From Pseudomonas shahriarae (GTDB lineage Bacteria; Pseudomonadota; Gammaproteobacteria; Pseudomonadales; Pseudomonadaceae): a DNA stretch of 64,000 bases. A model generated the notes under the pieces. That model was given only the letters and a program-made list of their open reading frames with translations. It was not told where the DNA came from and did no database searches. This document shows positions 9,625 through 19,949 of the stretch, piece after piece (the first letter of the stretch is position 1; the number at the start of each line of letters is the position of its first letter). The stretch covers positions 5,311,001 to 5,375,000 of the forward strand of contig NZ_CP077085.1 in assembly GCF_014268455.2 (NCBI RefSeq). Direction: 5' to 3'. Made by a program: the position numbers and the translations under genes.

Positions 9625-10305
9625 TCAGACCTCGACCCAGCGACGCAACAGGTTGTGATAGGTGCCGGTGAGCTGGATCAGCGCCGGGTGGTCCGGTACG
9701 TCACGGCTCAGTTGCTGGATCGCACCGTCCATTTCGAACAGCAACGTACGCTGGCTGTCTTCGCGCACCAGGCTTTGGGTCCAGAAAAACGCGGCATAGC
9801 GCGCGCCCCGGGTCACGGCGTTGACCTTGTGCAGGCTGGAGCCTGGGTACAGCACCATGTCACCGGCCGGCAACTTGACCCGCTGCAGGCCGAAGGTGTC
9901 CTGGATCTCCAGTTCGCCGCCGTCGTATTCATCCGGGTCGCTGAAAAACAGCGTAGAGGACAGGTCAGTGCGTACCCGCTCGTGGCTGCCCTTGGGCTGG
10001 CGTACGGCGTTATCAATATGGAAGTCGAAGCTGCCGCCGGCGGTGTAGCAATTGAGCAGGGGCGGGAAGACTTTATGCGGCAGCGCAGCCGACATGAACT
10101 GCGGGTTTTGCCACAGGCGCTCGAGCATGGCCGCGCCGATTTCCTTGGCCAGTGGATGGCCCTCCGGCAATTGCAGATTGTGCTTGGCCTTGGCCGACTG
10201 ATGACCGGCGGTGATCTTGCCGTCAGCCCAGTCCGCCTGCTCCAGGGCTTCGCGGATGCGCAATACCTCGTCGCGGGAGAACAGGCCGGGAATATGCAGC
10301 AGCAT
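9625..10305 (-). CDS. piuC: PKHD-type Fe(II)/2-oxoglutarate hydroxylase PiuC
   Basis: 226 residues, matching the PiuC/YbiX family. The double-stranded beta-helix iron triad is visible: H96 and D98 in FDFHIDNAV, and H159 in [10 protein letters not shown]169 in TRGARY is the expected 2-oxoglutarate ligand. PiuC is co-conserved with catecholate siderophore receptors of the Fiu/PiuA type; its substrate is not established, as far as I know. Divergent from the receptor gene across a 216-bp region rich in inverted repeats, suggesting joint iron (Fur) control. Confidence 0.93.
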   Translation of the reverse strand: MLLHIPGLFSRDEVLRIREALEQADWADGKITAGHQSAKAKHNLQLPEGHPLAKEIGAAMLERLWQNPQFMSAALPHKVFPPLLNCYTAGGSFDFHIDNAVRQPKGSHERVRTDLSSTLFFSDPDEYDGGELEIQDTFGLQRVKLPAGDMVLYPGSSLHKVNAVTRGARYAAFFWTQSLVREDSQRTLLFEMDGAIQQLSRDVPDHPALIQLTGTYHNLLRRWVEV

Positions 10306-10330
10306 GGGGCGTTACCTGAGAGCAGAGGGG

Positions 10331-10483
10331 CGCCAATGGTATTGATTACTATTGGCGCTGTAAAACCCTGATCCGACGGGCAGACGTATGAGCCCGCAAA
10401 AACCGTAACTCCCGAAGTGTAAATTTTGTAAATAGAATGCAAATAGCAATGCCTCTCAATTGCTATGCATAATTGTTTACAAT
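10331..10483. promoter_or_regulatory. Divergent piuC-piuA control region with several inverted repeats
   Basis: Three dyads: CGCCAAT/ATTGGCG (10331-10357), ATAGCAAT/ATTGCTAT with an 8-bp spacer (10443-10466), and ATTGT-TT-ACAAT (10472-10483). They sit where Fur-regulated promoters for both genes would lie. None is a clean 19-bp Fur consensus, so the Fur assignment is an inference from gene function. Confidence 0.4.
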
Positions 10484-10521
10484 ATATTTCGCGCCCTAAC
10501 ATCCTTGGGGTAGGGAATTTC

Positions 10522-12816
10522 ATGTCGCGCCACATTACAAAAACACCAAACAGTTCACCGCGCTTGCTGGCCTCGGCCATTGGCGTGGCCATCAGCGCCA
10601 GCTCCGTGGCCCACATGGCGCAAGCGGCCGAAGAGACCGAACAAAAAGGCGAGCGCAACAGCATTTCCCTGGGAGCCACCAGCATCACCGGCCAGGAACA
10701 GGACGCGACCTCCTACCAGACCGAAAACGCCTCTTCGCAGAAATACACCGCGCCGCTGGTCGACACCCCGCGCTCCGTCACCGTGGTACCGGCGCAGGTA
10801 CTCAAGGACACTGCCGCCACCTCGCTGCAGGACGCTTTGCGTACCGTGCCGGGCATTACCTTTGGTGCTGGCGAAGGCGGCAACCCCCAGGGCGACCGCC
10901 CGTTCATCCGCGGCTTCGATGCCCAGGGCGACACCTACCTGGACGGCGTGCGTGACACCGGCGGCCAGAGCCGGGAAATTTTCGATATCGAGTCCATCGA
11001 AGTCAGCAAGGGCCCCAACTCCTCGTTCGGTGGCCGTGGCTCGGCCGGTGGCAGCCTCAACCTGGTGAGCAAAACCCCACAAGCACGGGACTTCCTCAAC
11101 GGCGGTTTTACCTACGGCTCCGACCAGACCCGTCGCTATGCCCTCGACGTCAACCGCCAGTTCCTCGACAGCGCCGCGTTCCGCCTGAACCTGATGAGCC
11201 ACGAACAGAACGTGGCCGGCCGCGACGCAGTCAACTACGACCGTTGGGGCGTGGCACCGTCGCTGACCTTTGGCCTGGGCACCCCGACCCGCGTCAACCT
11301 CAGCTACTACCATATGGAAAGCAACGACCTGCCGGATTCGGGTATTCCTTATGGCTATAGCTCCGCCGCAGCCACCGCCCATGGTCACGACAAGCCTACC
11401 GACGGCGGCGACAGCAGCAACTTCTACGGCCTCAAGGATCGCGACTTCCGCAAGACCCGCGCCGATATCAGTACGTTCTCCATCGAGCACGATCTGAACG
11501 ACAACATGACGATCAAGAACACCCTGCGTCATGGCAGTACGGGTCAGGATTACGTCCTCACTCAGCCGGACGACAGCAAACTCAACGTCAACCAGTTCGG
11601 CACCGTCTGGCGCCGGGCCAATAGCCGTGTGTCGACCACCACGACCACCACCAACCAGACCGATCTGTTTGGCAGCTTCCAGGCCCTGGGCTTCAAGCAC
11701 AGCTACTCCACCGGCCTGGAATTTACCGGGGAAGAAACCCGTGTCAGCGGTTACACCGTCAGCCCTAACAGCAACCCTACCGGCGGCTGCACACCTGGCA
11801 AGGTCGGCAACAGCGGCGGCCAATGCACCTCGCTGGGCAACCCGAACCCAAACGATGCCTGGACCGGCAGCGTCGCCCGCAACTACATGGGCACCGACAC
11901 CAAGGCCACCAGCCGCGCCGCGTACGTGTTCGACACCATCGAGCTCGATCCACAGTGGCTGCTGAACGTTGGCCTGCGTTATGACACCTTCGACACCGTC
12001 GCCAACACCAACGCAGCCACCGGCCGTACCAAGCTCAAAGACGACAGCCAGTTCTTCAACTGGCAGGCCGGCCTGGTCTGGAAGCCGATGGAAAACGGCA
12101 GCATCTACACCTCCTATGCCACTTCGGCCTCGCCCGCTGGCGGCCTGGTGGGTGAAGGTGTCGACTCCAACGCCATCCCAACCGGCATCAACACCAGCGA
12201 CATGAAGCCGGAAGAAACCGTCAACTACGAGCTGGGCACCAAGTGGGATCTGTTCCACGACCGCCTGTCCCTGACCGCTGCCGTGTTCCGCACCGAGAAG
12301 AAAAACGCGCGCATCCTGGTGAACTCCAACACCTATGAAAATGCCGGCGAATCCCGGGTCGATGGCCTGGAGCTTTCCGCCAGCGGCAAACTCACCGAGC
12401 AGTGGCAGGTATTCGCCGGCTACAGCTACCTGAAAAGCGAGCTGGTGGACCCAGGCAAAAACGGCAACCGCCAAGGCGTGGTGACTGCGGGCTCCAACAA
12501 AGGCAACGAAATGCCCAACACGCCGAAGCACTCCTTCAGCCTGTGGACCACCTATGACATCACCTCGAAACTCACCGTCGGTGGCGGCGCGTTCTATGTG
12601 GACGACGTCTACGGCGACCCGGCCAACACCGTCTACGTGCCGTCCTACACCCGCTACGACGCCATGGCCAGTTACAAGCTGACCAAAAACGTCGACCTGC
12701 AATTGAACGTGCAAAACCTGACCGACAAGACCTACTACGACAAGGCCTATGGCGCGCACTTCGCCAACCAGGCAGCCGGTCGTACCGCGCTGTTGACCAC
12801 CAGCTTCCACTTCTAA
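10522..12816 (+). CDS. piuA: TonB-dependent catecholate siderophore receptor, PiuA/Fiu type
   Basis: 764-residue outer-membrane receptor. Signal sequence of ~45 residues ending near HMAQAAEE, plug domain with [30 protein letters not shown] and [11 protein letters not shown], then a 22-strand barrel ending in TTSFHF (terminal Phe). A loop Cys pair (GGCTPG...GQCTSL) is present. Such receptors import ferric catecholates and are the entry point for siderophore-conjugated beta-lactams. Start ATG 10522 with TAGGGAA upstream; an earlier in-frame ATG at 10465 overlaps the promoter dyad and is less likely. Neighbours piuC and the PepSY reductase support the name. Confidence 0.9.
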   Translation: MSRHITKTPNSSPRLLASAIGVAISASSVAHMAQAAEETEQKGERNSISLGATSITGQEQDATSYQTENASSQKYTAPLVDTPRSVTVVPAQVLKDTAATSLQDALRTVPGITFGAGEGGNPQGDRPFIRGFDAQGDTYLDGVRDTGGQSREIFDIESIEVSKGPNSSFGGRGSAGGSLNLVSKTPQARDFLNGGFTYGSDQTRRYALDVNRQFLDSAAFRLNLMSHEQNVAGRDAVNYDRWGVAPSLTFGLGTPTRVNLSYYHMESNDLPDSGIPYGYSSAAATAHGHDKPTDGGDSSNFYGLKDRDFRKTRADISTFSIEHDLNDNMTIKNTLRHGSTGQDYVLTQPDDSKLNVNQFGTVWRRANSRVSTTTTTTNQTDLFGSFQALGFKHSYSTGLEFTGEETRVSGYTVSPNSNPTGGCTPGKVGNSGGQCTSLGNPNPNDAWTGSVARNYMGTDTKATSRAAYVFDTIELDPQWLLNVGLRYDTFDTVANTNAATGRTKLKDDSQFFNWQAGLVWKPMENGSIYTSYATSASPAGGLVGEGVDSNAIPTGINTSDMKPEETVNYELGTKWDLFHDRLSLTAAVFRTEKKNARILVNSNTYENAGESRVDGLELSASGKLTEQWQVFAGYSYLKSELVDPGKNGNRQGVVTAGSNKGNEMPNTPKHSFSLWTTYDITSKLTVGGGAFYVDDVYGDPANTVYVPSYTRYDAMASYKLTKNVDLQLNVQNLTDKTYYDKAYGAHFANQAAGRTALLTTSFHF

Positions 12817-12836
12817 GGCGCTAGACGTTTCATGCA

Positions 12837-12867
12837 AAAGCCCCGCGCATTGGCTGCCCGGGGCTTT
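12837..12867 (+). terminator. Terminator after piuA
   Basis: AAAGCCCCG ... CGGGGCTTT, a 9-bp stem ending in a short T run 20 bp after the receptor stop. Confidence 0.8.
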
Positions 12868-12903
12868 CGTCTGTAAAAAAGAAAGTTTCTCGACCACCCA
12901 CGG

Positions 12904-12909
12904 CATAAT
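12904..12909 (+). promoter_or_regulatory. Probable -10 element of the PepSY reductase gene
   Basis: CATAAT followed by GCGCGCC resembles strong Pseudomonas promoters. The ATG at 12908 lies inside it, which argues that translation begins downstream at 12953. Confidence 0.45.
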
Positions 12910-12952
12910 GCGCGCCGTAAAAATCATATCCAGCTCAGCGAGGCCGTCCGAC

Positions 12953-15475
12953 GTGTTGAAGAAAACCCTGTTCCAGTTGCACTGGTTTTTCGGCATTACC
13001 GCCGGGCTGGTGTTGGCATTGATGGGGATTACGGGGGCCGCGTACTCGTTCCAGGATGAAATCCTGCGGGCGCTCAACCCCACGGTACTGACCGTGCAAA
13101 AACAACCCGCCGGGGTGCTGCCGCCCGCTGAACTGGTACGCAAACTCGAAGCCACCGAAGGCAAGGCCGTGTCCATGCTGTGGGTAGAAAGCGAAAGCGG
13201 CAACGCTGCCCGCGTGTTCTTCACCCCGCCACCGGGCGAGCGCCGGGGGCAGATGCGCTACTTCGACCCGTACACCGGCGACTACCTGGGCGACGCCGTC
13301 GGCCAGGATTTTTTCGCCCTGATGCTGCAACTGCACCGCTTCCTCGCCATGGGTGACACCGGCCGGCAAATCACCGGCGCCTGTACGCTGATTCTGATTT
13401 TCTTCTGCCTTTCCGGCCTGTACCTGCGCTGGCCGCGCCAGGTGGCGAGCTGGCGTGCCTGGCTGACCCTGGACTGGCGCAAGAAAGGCCGCAGCTTCAA
13501 CTGGGACCTGCACTCGGTGTTCGGCACCTGGTGCCTGCTGTTCTATCTGTTGGCCGCGCTTACCGGGCTGTCCTGGTCCTACGAGTGGTACAACAAAGGC
13601 CTGACCCGGCTGCTGTCCGATGCACCGCAGAACGAGCGGGTGCGCAATCGCGGCCCGGCGCCTGCGGGCCCGGCGCCCATCGCCAATTACGAGGCAATCT
13701 GGAGCAGCATCTACAGCACTGCCGGCCCGGGCTTGAGCGCCTACAACATCCGTATGCCACCTGTCGACGGGCAACCGGCCACGGTCTACTACCTGTTGCA
13801 GAGCTCGCCCCATGACCGCGCGCTGAACCAGATCAACCTCGACCCGGCCACAGGCGTCGTCAAAAGCGTCGAGCGCTATGGCGACAAAAGCCTCAAGGCG
13901 CAGCTGCTGACCAGCATCTATGCCCTGCATGTGGGCAGTTATTTCGGCCTGGTGGGGCGGATCATTCTTACCGTCACTGCACTGTGCATGCCGCTGTTCT
14001 TTATTACCGGCTGGTTGCTGTACCTGGACCGCCGCCGCAAAAAGCGCCAGGTGCGCGATGCCCGTAAAGGCCTGGGCGAGAACCACAGCGATGCACCGGC
14101 CTGGCTGATCGGTTTCGCCAGCCAGAGCGGGTTTGCCGAGCAACTGGCCTGGCAGACCGCCGGCCAGTTGCAGGCCGCCGGGTTGCCGGTGAAGGTCCAG
14201 CCCTTGGGCAGCGTCAGCGAAGAGGACTTGCGCCAGTCGGAACACGCACTGTTTGTGGTCAGTACCTTCGGCGATGGCGAAGCACCGGACAGCGCGCGCG
14301 GCTTCGAACGCAGCGTGCTGGGGCGCGACCTTTCTCTCCAGGGCCTGAACTACTCGGTGCTGGCCCTGGGCGATCGCCAATACCAGCACTTCTGCGGCTT
14401 TGCCCGGCGCCTGCACTTCTGGCTAACCCACCAGGGCGGCAACGCGTTGTTCGCCCCGGTCGAAGTCGACAGCGGCGACCAGGAGGCCCTGCTGCACTGG
14501 CAACACCAACTGGGGCAGATCACCGGCCATGCACCGGCCGCCTGGGCCAGCGCCCACTATGAAAGCTGGACCCTGAGCCGGCGTACCCTGCTCAACCCAG
14601 ACAGCAGCGGCACGGGTGTCTACCTGCTGGGCCTCAACCCGCCCGCCCCGCGCGACTGGCTGGCCGGCGACCTGGTGGAAATTCTGCCACGCCATTGCCC
14701 GTGGGCCGTCGAGCATTTCCTCGATGGCCTGGGCATCGCCGGCACGGACGAAGTGCTTGTCGATGGCCTGGCGCGGCCCCTGGAACAGGTGCTGGCCAGC
14801 CGCCAATTGCCGGACAACCGCTCCCATCTGGTCGGCCTGCACGCCCAGGCCCTGGTGGAGGCACTGGTGCCAGTGGGCATGCGCGAATACTCCATCGCCT
14901 CGATTGCCAGCGACGGCGTGCTGGAGCTGATCGTGCGCCAGGAACGCCACCCTGACGGCAGCCTGGGCCTGGGGTCGGGCTGGCTGACCGAGCACGCGCC
15001 GCTGGGTGCCGCGATCAGCCTGCGGTTGCGGCGCAACAGCGGCTTCCATCTGCCAACGGAGCCTGTGCCAATGATTCTGCTGGGCAACGGCACTGGCCTG
15101 GCCGGCTTGCGCAGCCTGCTCAAGGCGCGCATCGCCGATGGCCAGCAGCGCAACTGGTTGCTGTTCGGCGAACGCAACATCGCCCATGACTACCACTGCC
15201 AGAACGAGCTGCAAGGCTGGTTGGCCAGTGGCGACCTGGCGTTGCTGGACCTGGCGTTTTCGCGGGATCAAGACGAGAAAATCTACGTCCAGGACCGCCT
15301 GCGCGAATCCGCCGATGTACTGCGTAAATGGCTGGCCGAGGGCGCAGCGATTTATGTCTGCGGGAGTTTGCAGGGCATGGCGGCCGGGGTGGATCAGGTG
15401 TTGGTGGATGTTCTGGGAAGCGAGGCGGTGCAACGCCTTATCGAACAGGGCCGCTACCGCCGGGATGTCTACTGA
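12953..15475 (+). CDS. piuB: PepSY-TM / flavodoxin / ferredoxin-reductase-like fusion, PiuB type
   Basis: Inner-membrane flavoreductase of ~840 residues. N-terminal PepSY-associated TM region (helix [20 protein letters not shown] near residues 10-29, further helices to about residue 350), followed by a basic linker RRRKKR, a flavodoxin-like domain (about 370-520; [20 protein letters not shown]) and a sulfite-reductase-alpha/CysJ-like FAD/NADPH module to the C-terminus ([26 protein letters not shown]). Such proteins are thought to reduce siderophore iron in the periplasm or inner membrane. GTG start 12953 is preferred because the upstream ATG lies in a -10 element. Gene order piuC-piuA-piuB as in other Pseudomonas. 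Confidence 0.85.
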   Translation: MLKKTLFQLHWFFGITAGLVLALMGITGAAYSFQDEILRALNPTVLTVQKQPAGVLPPAELVRKLEATEGKAVSMLWVESESGNAARVFFTPPPGERRGQMRYFDPYTGDYLGDAVGQDFFALMLQLHRFLAMGDTGRQITGACTLILIFFCLSGLYLRWPRQVASWRAWLTLDWRKKGRSFNWDLHSVFGTWCLLFYLLAALTGLSWSYEWYNKGLTRLLSDAPQNERVRNRGPAPAGPAPIANYEAIWSSIYSTAGPGLSAYNIRMPPVDGQPATVYYLLQSSPHDRALNQINLDPATGVVKSVERYGDKSLKAQLLTSIYALHVGSYFGLVGRIILTVTALCMPLFFITGWLLYLDRRRKKRQVRDARKGLGENHSDAPAWLIGFASQSGFAEQLAWQTAGQLQAAGLPVKVQPLGSVSEEDLRQSEHALFVVSTFGDGEAPDSARGFERSVLGRDLSLQGLNYSVLALGDRQYQHFCGFARRLHFWLTHQGGNALFAPVEVDSGDQEALLHWQHQLGQITGHAPAAWASAHYESWTLSRRTLLNPDSSGTGVYLLGLNPPAPRDWLAGDLVEILPRHCPWAVEHFLDGLGIAGTDEVLVDGLARPLEQVLASRQLPDNRSHLVGLHAQALVEALVPVGMREYSIASIASDGVLELIVRQERHPDGSLGLGSGWLTEHAPLGAAISLRLRRNSGFHLPTEPVPMILLGNGTGLAGLRSLLKARIADGQQRNWLLFGERNIAHDYHCQNELQGWLASGDLALLDLAFSRDQDEKIYVQDRLRESADVLRKWLAEGAAIYVCGSLQGMAAGVDQVLVDVLGSEAVQRLIEQGRYRRDVY

Positions 15476-15547
15476 CCTACAGCCATCAAAATGTGGGAGC
15501 ACTCCAAATCAAGAAGACTGGGAGCCCACAAACGGCGGGATGTCTAC
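15461..15547. repeat. Short direct repeat at the end of piuB
   Basis: CGGGATGTCTAC, the last codons of piuB (15461-15472), recurs at 15536-15547; each copy is followed after about 20-27 bp by AATGTGGGAGC. It looks like a relic of a local duplication associated with REP sequences. Confidence 0.5.
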
Positions 15548-15573
15548 GATCTCTGGACACGCACACATCCAAA

Positions 15574-15662
15574 TGTGGGAGCGGGCTTGCCCGCGATGGC
15601 GGTCTGTCAGTAACCGATTGGCTGGCTGATCTATCGCAATCGCGGGCAAGCCCGCTCCCACA
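15574..15662. repeat. REP pair with perfect 24-bp arms
   Basis: Arms 15574-15597 and 15639-15662 are exact reverse complements, beginning TGTGGGAGCGGGC. Lies between the convergent piuB and phoD genes. A solitary half copy GTGGGAGC occurs just upstream near 15492. Confidence 0.88.
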
Positions 15663-15681
15663 GGTTTGGGCGCATTTCAGG

Positions 15682-17223
15682 TCAGGTGGGTTGGAGTTTT
15701 TGTTCGAATACCGACACGCCATCCAGGTCGCGCAACGTGACCGTCAGCTCCGCCGTTTGCCCATCAATCTGCACCTCGCCAAAAAACTGGAACCCGGCAA
15801 ACGGCGACGTGTTTTGCGCCGGTGGGGCTTTTTCAAACACCACCTGCGGGCCAAAGGTTTTATCCAGCGGATTGGGCCCGAAGCTCCCTGCATTCAAGGG
15901 CCCCGCGACAAACTCCCAGAACGGCTCGAAATCCTGGAACGCCGCCCGGTCCGGGTGGTAGTGGTGCGCCGCGCAGTAGTGCACATCGGCGGTCAGCCAC
16001 ACATGGTTGCGCACCTGTTGCGCGCGCAGGAAACCGAGTAACTCGGCAATTTCCAGCTCACGGCCCTGGGCCGCGCCAGGGTCGCCGTTGGCCACCGCTT
16101 CCCAGCGCGGCACACCGGGGCTGACTTCGCCGTCGGGCACGCCGAGGCCGATAGGCATGTCGGCGGCAATCACCTTCCACTGCGCCTTCGATGCCTTGAG
16201 TCCGCCCTTGAGCCAGTCCAATTGCGCCCGCCCCAGAAACGGCTTGGCAGCGCCCAGGTTGTCATCGTTGGCCTCACGATAGCTGCGCATGTCGAGTACA
16301 AACACATCGAGCAACGGCCCGTAGCTGAGCTTGCGGTAGATGCGCCCGCCCTGGTCGGCGCCCTGCAAGCGCATCGGCGCGTATTCCAGCCAGGCCTGGC
16401 GTGCGCGGCCCACCAGGGTGGTGATGTCCTTGGTCTGGTAACGCTCGTCCAGTTGCTTGCCAGGCGACCAGTTGTTGACCACTTCGTGATCGTCCCATTG
16501 CCAGATCTGCGGCACCTGGGCATTGAAGCGGCGCACGTTTTCGTCCATCAGGTTGTAGCGATAGTTACCACGGTATTCATCCAGGGTTTCGGCGACTTTG
16601 CTCTTGGCCTCGGTGGTGAGGTTGCGCCAGATACGCCCGCTTTCGGTGGTCAGTTGCGCCGGCACCGGGCCGTCGGCGTAGATGGTGTCGCCGCTGTGGA
16701 TAAAAAAATCCGGCAGGCGCAGACGCATGGCTTCGTAGATGCGCATGCCGCCGATGTCCGGGTTGATGCCGAAGCCCTGGCCGACGGTGTCGCCGCTCCA
16801 CACAAAGCGGATATCGCGGCGCTGTTGCGGCACGCTGCGCAAGTGGCCGAACCAGGGCTCGCTGGCCACGCCGGTCTGCGCGTCCTCAAATTGCACACGG
16901 TAGAAAATCGCCTGGTCGGCGGGCAGCCCGGTCAACTCGACGCGGGCGGTGAAGTCGCTGCGGCTGTCGGCCAAAGGCGAGATGAATCGGCGCGGGTTGC
17001 TGAACAGGCTGCGGGTATCCCACTCGACCACCATCCGTGCAGGGCGGTCGCAGCGGCTCCAGATCATGGCGCGGTCGCCCAGCAAGTCGCCGGACTGCAC
17101 GCCATCGGTCAACTGCGGCCGGTCCTTGACCGACGCGATCACCGCCGGTGCCAGCCCCGGCAACAGCAGGCCGGCGCCGACACCCTGAATCACCCGGCGA
17201 CGGCCGGGGTTGAAGTGGCTCAT
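15682..17223 (-). CDS. phoD: PhoD-like alkaline phosphatase/phosphodiesterase, Tat-exported
   Basis: 513 residues. N-terminal twin-arginine signal: GRRRVIQGVGAGLLL within the first 25 residues, so export as a folded metalloprotein. PhoD-type motifs: GVQSGDLLGDRAMIWSRCD, WSGDTVGQG, SGDTIYADGP, QIWQWDDHEVVNNW, WLTADVHYCAAHHYHP, which supply the metal-binding Asp, His and Asn residues. The protein hydrolyses phosphomonoesters and diesters in the periplasm or outside the cell. Start at 17223 chosen for the RR motif; the in-frame extension upstream has no signal. No Pho box was identified. Convergent with piuB. Confidence 0.88.
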   Translation of the reverse strand: MSHFNPGRRRVIQGVGAGLLLPGLAPAVIASVKDRPQLTDGVQSGDLLGDRAMIWSRCDRPARMVVEWDTRSLFSNPRRFISPLADSRSDFTARVELTGLPADQAIFYRVQFEDAQTGVASEPWFGHLRSVPQQRRDIRFVWSGDTVGQGFGINPDIGGMRIYEAMRLRLPDFFIHSGDTIYADGPVPAQLTTESGRIWRNLTTEAKSKVAETLDEYRGNYRYNLMDENVRRFNAQVPQIWQWDDHEVVNNWSPGKQLDERYQTKDITTLVGRARQAWLEYAPMRLQGADQGGRIYRKLSYGPLLDVFVLDMRSYREANDDNLGAAKPFLGRAQLDWLKGGLKASKAQWKVIAADMPIGLGVPDGEVSPGVPRWEAVANGDPGAAQGRELEIAELLGFLRAQQVRNHVWLTADVHYCAAHHYHPDRAAFQDFEPFWEFVAGPLNAGSFGPNPLDKTFGPQVVFEKAPPAQNTSPFAGFQFFGEVQIDGQTAELTVTLRDLDGVSVFEQKLQPT

Positions 17224-17301
17224 GGCTTTCCCTCTGCACAGCAAAAGGAAAACTAAAGCATGGGCGGATGAAGCACAGATGACAGGCGCCGACACCTACA
17301 T

Positions 17302-18996
17302 TCAGGCGACGGCCTCGGGGCGCTTGATCACGGCATACACCAAGCCGGTGAGCACGCTGCCAGCGACGATCGCCAACAGGTACAACAGCGCATGGTTGAT
17401 GGTGTTCGGGATCAGCATCACAAACAGCCCGCCGTGGGGTGCCATCAGCTTGCAGCCGAAGTACATCGACAAGGCACCGGTCAATGCGCCGCCGGCGATG
17501 CTGGCCGGGATCACCCGTAGCGGGTCCTTGGCGGCAAACGGGATGGCGCCTTCGGAGATAAAGCACATGCCCAGGATCAACGCGGCCTTGCCGGCCTCGC
17601 GCTCGGTCTGGGCGAACTTGCGCCGGGCCAGGAACGTGGCGATTGCCATGCCAATCGGCGGCACCATGCCCGCGGCCATGGTGGCGGCCATCGGTGCGCC
17701 GCTCTGGGAGGCCAGCAGGCCGACGGAGAACGCGTAGGCCGCCTTGTTGATCGGCCCGCCAAGGTCGGCGCACATCATCCCGCCCAGCAGGATGCCCAGC
17801 AGCACCGCATTGGTGGTGCCCATGGTGCTGAGGAAGTCCGTCAGGCCCACTAGCATCTGCGCCACCGGCGGGCCGATCAGGTAGATCATCGCCAGGCCGG
17901 TGATCAGGCTCGCCAGCAACGGGATGATCAGGATCGGCTTGAGCGACTCCAGGCTCTGCGGCAATGGCACCGCGCGGGTAATCAGCTTGACGCTGTAGCC
18001 GGCGAGGAACCCGGCAAAGATCCCGCCGATAAAACCTGCGCCCAGGGTGCTGGCCAACAGGCCGCCGATCATCCCCGGCGCGAGGCCCGGACGGTCGGCA
18101 ATCGAATAGGCGATGTAGCCGGCGAGCAGCGGCACCATCAGGGTGAAGGCATGGTCGCCGACCGCTTTGAGGGCCGCCGCCAGGGTGCCGGGCTCTTCGT
18201 AGGCGTGAATACCGAAGACGAAGGACAGGGCAATCAACAAGCCCCCGGCCACGACCATCGGCAACATGAATGACACGCCGGTCAGCAGGTGTTTGTAGAC
18301 CCCGGTTTTCTCTGGTTTGGCCGTCGTACCGCTGGCGGCGCTTTCCTGCTGGCCTTCGGCCAGGGCTTTATCGAGGATCGCGGCGGACTGCTTGAGCGCA
18401 ATGCCAGTGCCACAGCGGTAGATTTTCTTGCCGGCAAAGCGCTCGGTGGCCACTTCGATATCGGCGGCCAGCAGCACCACGTCGGCGTCGCGAATGGCTT
18501 GCTCGCTCAGGGGCGTACGTGCGCCTACCGAGCCCTGGGTTTCTACCTGCAGGTCGTAACCCTTGGCCTTGGCGGCCTGCTGCAACGCTTCGGCGGCCAT
18601 AAAGGTGTGGGCCACGCCGGTGGGGCAGGCGGTGATGGCGACAATGCGCGGCACGTTTTTTACCGTCGGCACTGTGGTGCTGGCAACGTACAACTGGGCC
18701 TCTTGCGCGCCCCGTTGCAGCACCGCTTCAACGTCCTGTAACGCCTGGGCCGGAGTGCTCTGGTACACGCGCTTGCCGACAAAGCGCTGCATGTCCACGG
18801 GCGTACTGGCGACCAGCAACACCCATTCGGCCGCGTCGAGGGTGGCCTGGGAAAGGGCGCGCTCGGGGTGGTTCACGTCCACCACTTCCACGCTGGTGCT
18901 CCAGCCCTGGCGTTGTGCGGCGGCGTCCAGCAAGCGGGCGCACAGCACACTGGTGACCATGCCGTTGGGGCAGGCGGTAACAATGGCTAACTTCAT
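17302..18996 (-). CDS. fruA: Fructose-specific PTS permease EIIB'BC
   Basis: 564-residue membrane component that phosphorylates fructose to fructose-1-phosphate during uptake. Domain order: degenerate EIIB' with Cys9 (VTACPNGM), EIIB with ITACPTGVAHT at about residue 125 (phosphorylated Cys), Ala/Gly/Lys linker near 215-230, then EIIC with about ten membrane spans beginning HLLTGVSFMLPMVVAGG. Third gene of the fruB-fruK-fruA operon, 11 bp after fruK, with AAGAGGG as ribosome site. Confidence 0.96.
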   Translation of the reverse strand: MKLAIVTACPNGMVTSVLCARLLDAAAQRQGWSTSVEVVDVNHPERALSQATLDAAEWVLLVASTPVDMQRFVGKRVYQSTPAQALQDVEAVLQRGAQEAQLYVASTTVPTVKNVPRIVAITACPTGVAHTFMAAEALQQAAKAKGYDLQVETQGSVGARTPLSEQAIRDADVVLLAADIEVATERFAGKKIYRCGTGIALKQSAAILDKALAEGQQESAASGTTAKPEKTGVYKHLLTGVSFMLPMVVAGGLLIALSFVFGIHAYEEPGTLAAALKAVGDHAFTLMVPLLAGYIAYSIADRPGLAPGMIGGLLASTLGAGFIGGIFAGFLAGYSVKLITRAVPLPQSLESLKPILIIPLLASLITGLAMIYLIGPPVAQMLVGLTDFLSTMGTTNAVLLGILLGGMMCADLGGPINKAAYAFSVGLLASQSGAPMAATMAAGMVPPIGMAIATFLARRKFAQTEREAGKAALILGMCFISEGAIPFAAKDPLRVIPASIAGGALTGALSMYFGCKLMAPHGGLFVMLIPNTINHALLYLLAIVAGSVLTGLVYAVIKRPEAVA

Positions 18997-19007
18997 GACA
19001 AACCCTC

Positions 19008-19949
19008 TTATTGTTCTGTCAGCGGGCGTACTTGCACGCCGCTTTCGAGGCGCGCCAGGTGCGCGTCATCGCTGATGCCGAAACCGATCTGTGTGACGGC
19101 CATGGCGGCGATGGCCGTGGCCCGCGCCAGGGTCGTATGTGCGCTGTCCTGTACCAGCAGACCGTGGAGCATGCCGGCCAGCAACGAGTCACCCGCGCCC
19201 ACCGTACTGGCGACGGTGACGCGGGGCGGCGTGGCATGGAACGCGCCGTTTGCAGTGAACCAATTGACCCCCTCGGCACCCTGGGACACCACCACATGCT
19301 CCACACCTTGCGCATGCAGGCGCTTGGCCGCCTGGGCCTGTTGAGCAGGCGTGTCGGCTGGGCAATCCAGCGCATCGGCCAGTTCTTCGGTGTTGGGCTT
19401 GATCAACCAGGGAGCGGCCTGCAACCCGGCACGCAAAGCCTCGCCGCTGGTGTCCAGGGCGACTTTGAGACCCAGGGTTTTCAGGTGCTGCAACAAGGCG
19501 TACAGCCACTGCGGGCTGACCCCACGGGGCAGACTGCCAGCGACCACCACCACATCATGGCCGGGGGCAATCCGCGTCAACTGCTCAAGCATCGCCTCTT
19601 GCGCCTGCGCGCTGACCTGTGGCCCCGGGGCGTTGATATCGGTCACCCGGCCGTCGTGCTCAGCGATTTTAATATTGCTGCGGGTTTCCCCCGGCACACG
19701 AATAAACGCATCGACAAAACCCCGACGGGCAATCAACGCGTCGAACGCCTGGGGATTGTCTGCCCCCAGGAATCCGCCAACCGTCACTTGATGGCCAAGG
19801 TCCGCCAACACCTGGGCGACATTCACGCCCTTGCCCGCCGCATGGGTCAGCATGGCCTGGCTACGATTGACCGCCCCTGGCTCCAGGCGCGCCAGTTGTA
19901 CGGTCAGGTCCAACGCCGGGTTCAGCGTCAGGCTTAGAATCCTTGCCAT
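19008..19949 (-). CDS. fruK: 1-phosphofructokinase
   Basis: 313-residue ribokinase/PfkB-family kinase that converts fructose-1-phosphate to fructose-1,6-bisphosphate. N-terminal TLNPALDLTV, KGVNVA substrate loop, and the C-terminal PfkB signature VGAGDSLLAGML containing the catalytic Asp. ATG immediately follows the fruB stop, with GGAGG upstream. Confidence 0.96.
   Translation of the reverse strand: MARILSLTLNPALDLTVQLARLEPGAVNRSQAMLTHAAGKGVNVAQVLADLGHQVTVGGFLGADNPQAFDALIARRGFVDAFIRVPGETRSNIKIAEHDGRVTDINAPGPQVSAQAQEAMLEQLTRIAPGHDVVVVAGSLPRGVSPQWLYALLQHLKTLGLKVALDTSGEALRAGLQAAPWLIKPNTEELADALDCPADTPAQQAQAAKRLHAQGVEHVVVSQGAEGVNWFTANGAFHATPPRVTVASTVGAGDSLLAGMLHGLLVQDSAHTTLARATAIAAMAVTQIGFGISDDAHLARLESGVQVRPLTEQ

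Noticed and set aside
10555..13224. 889-codon antisense frame across piuA and piuB
   Set aside because: Opposite a clear receptor gene, spans its terminator, and has no recognisable domains.
15328..16041. Open frame through the REP between piuB and phoD
   Set aside because: Crosses a perfect palindrome and both neighbouring genes' ends; translation has no protein-like features.
17223..17295. Longer N-terminus for the PhoD-like phosphatase
   Set aside because: The extension would bury the twin-arginine signal away from the N-terminus; 17223 is preferred.
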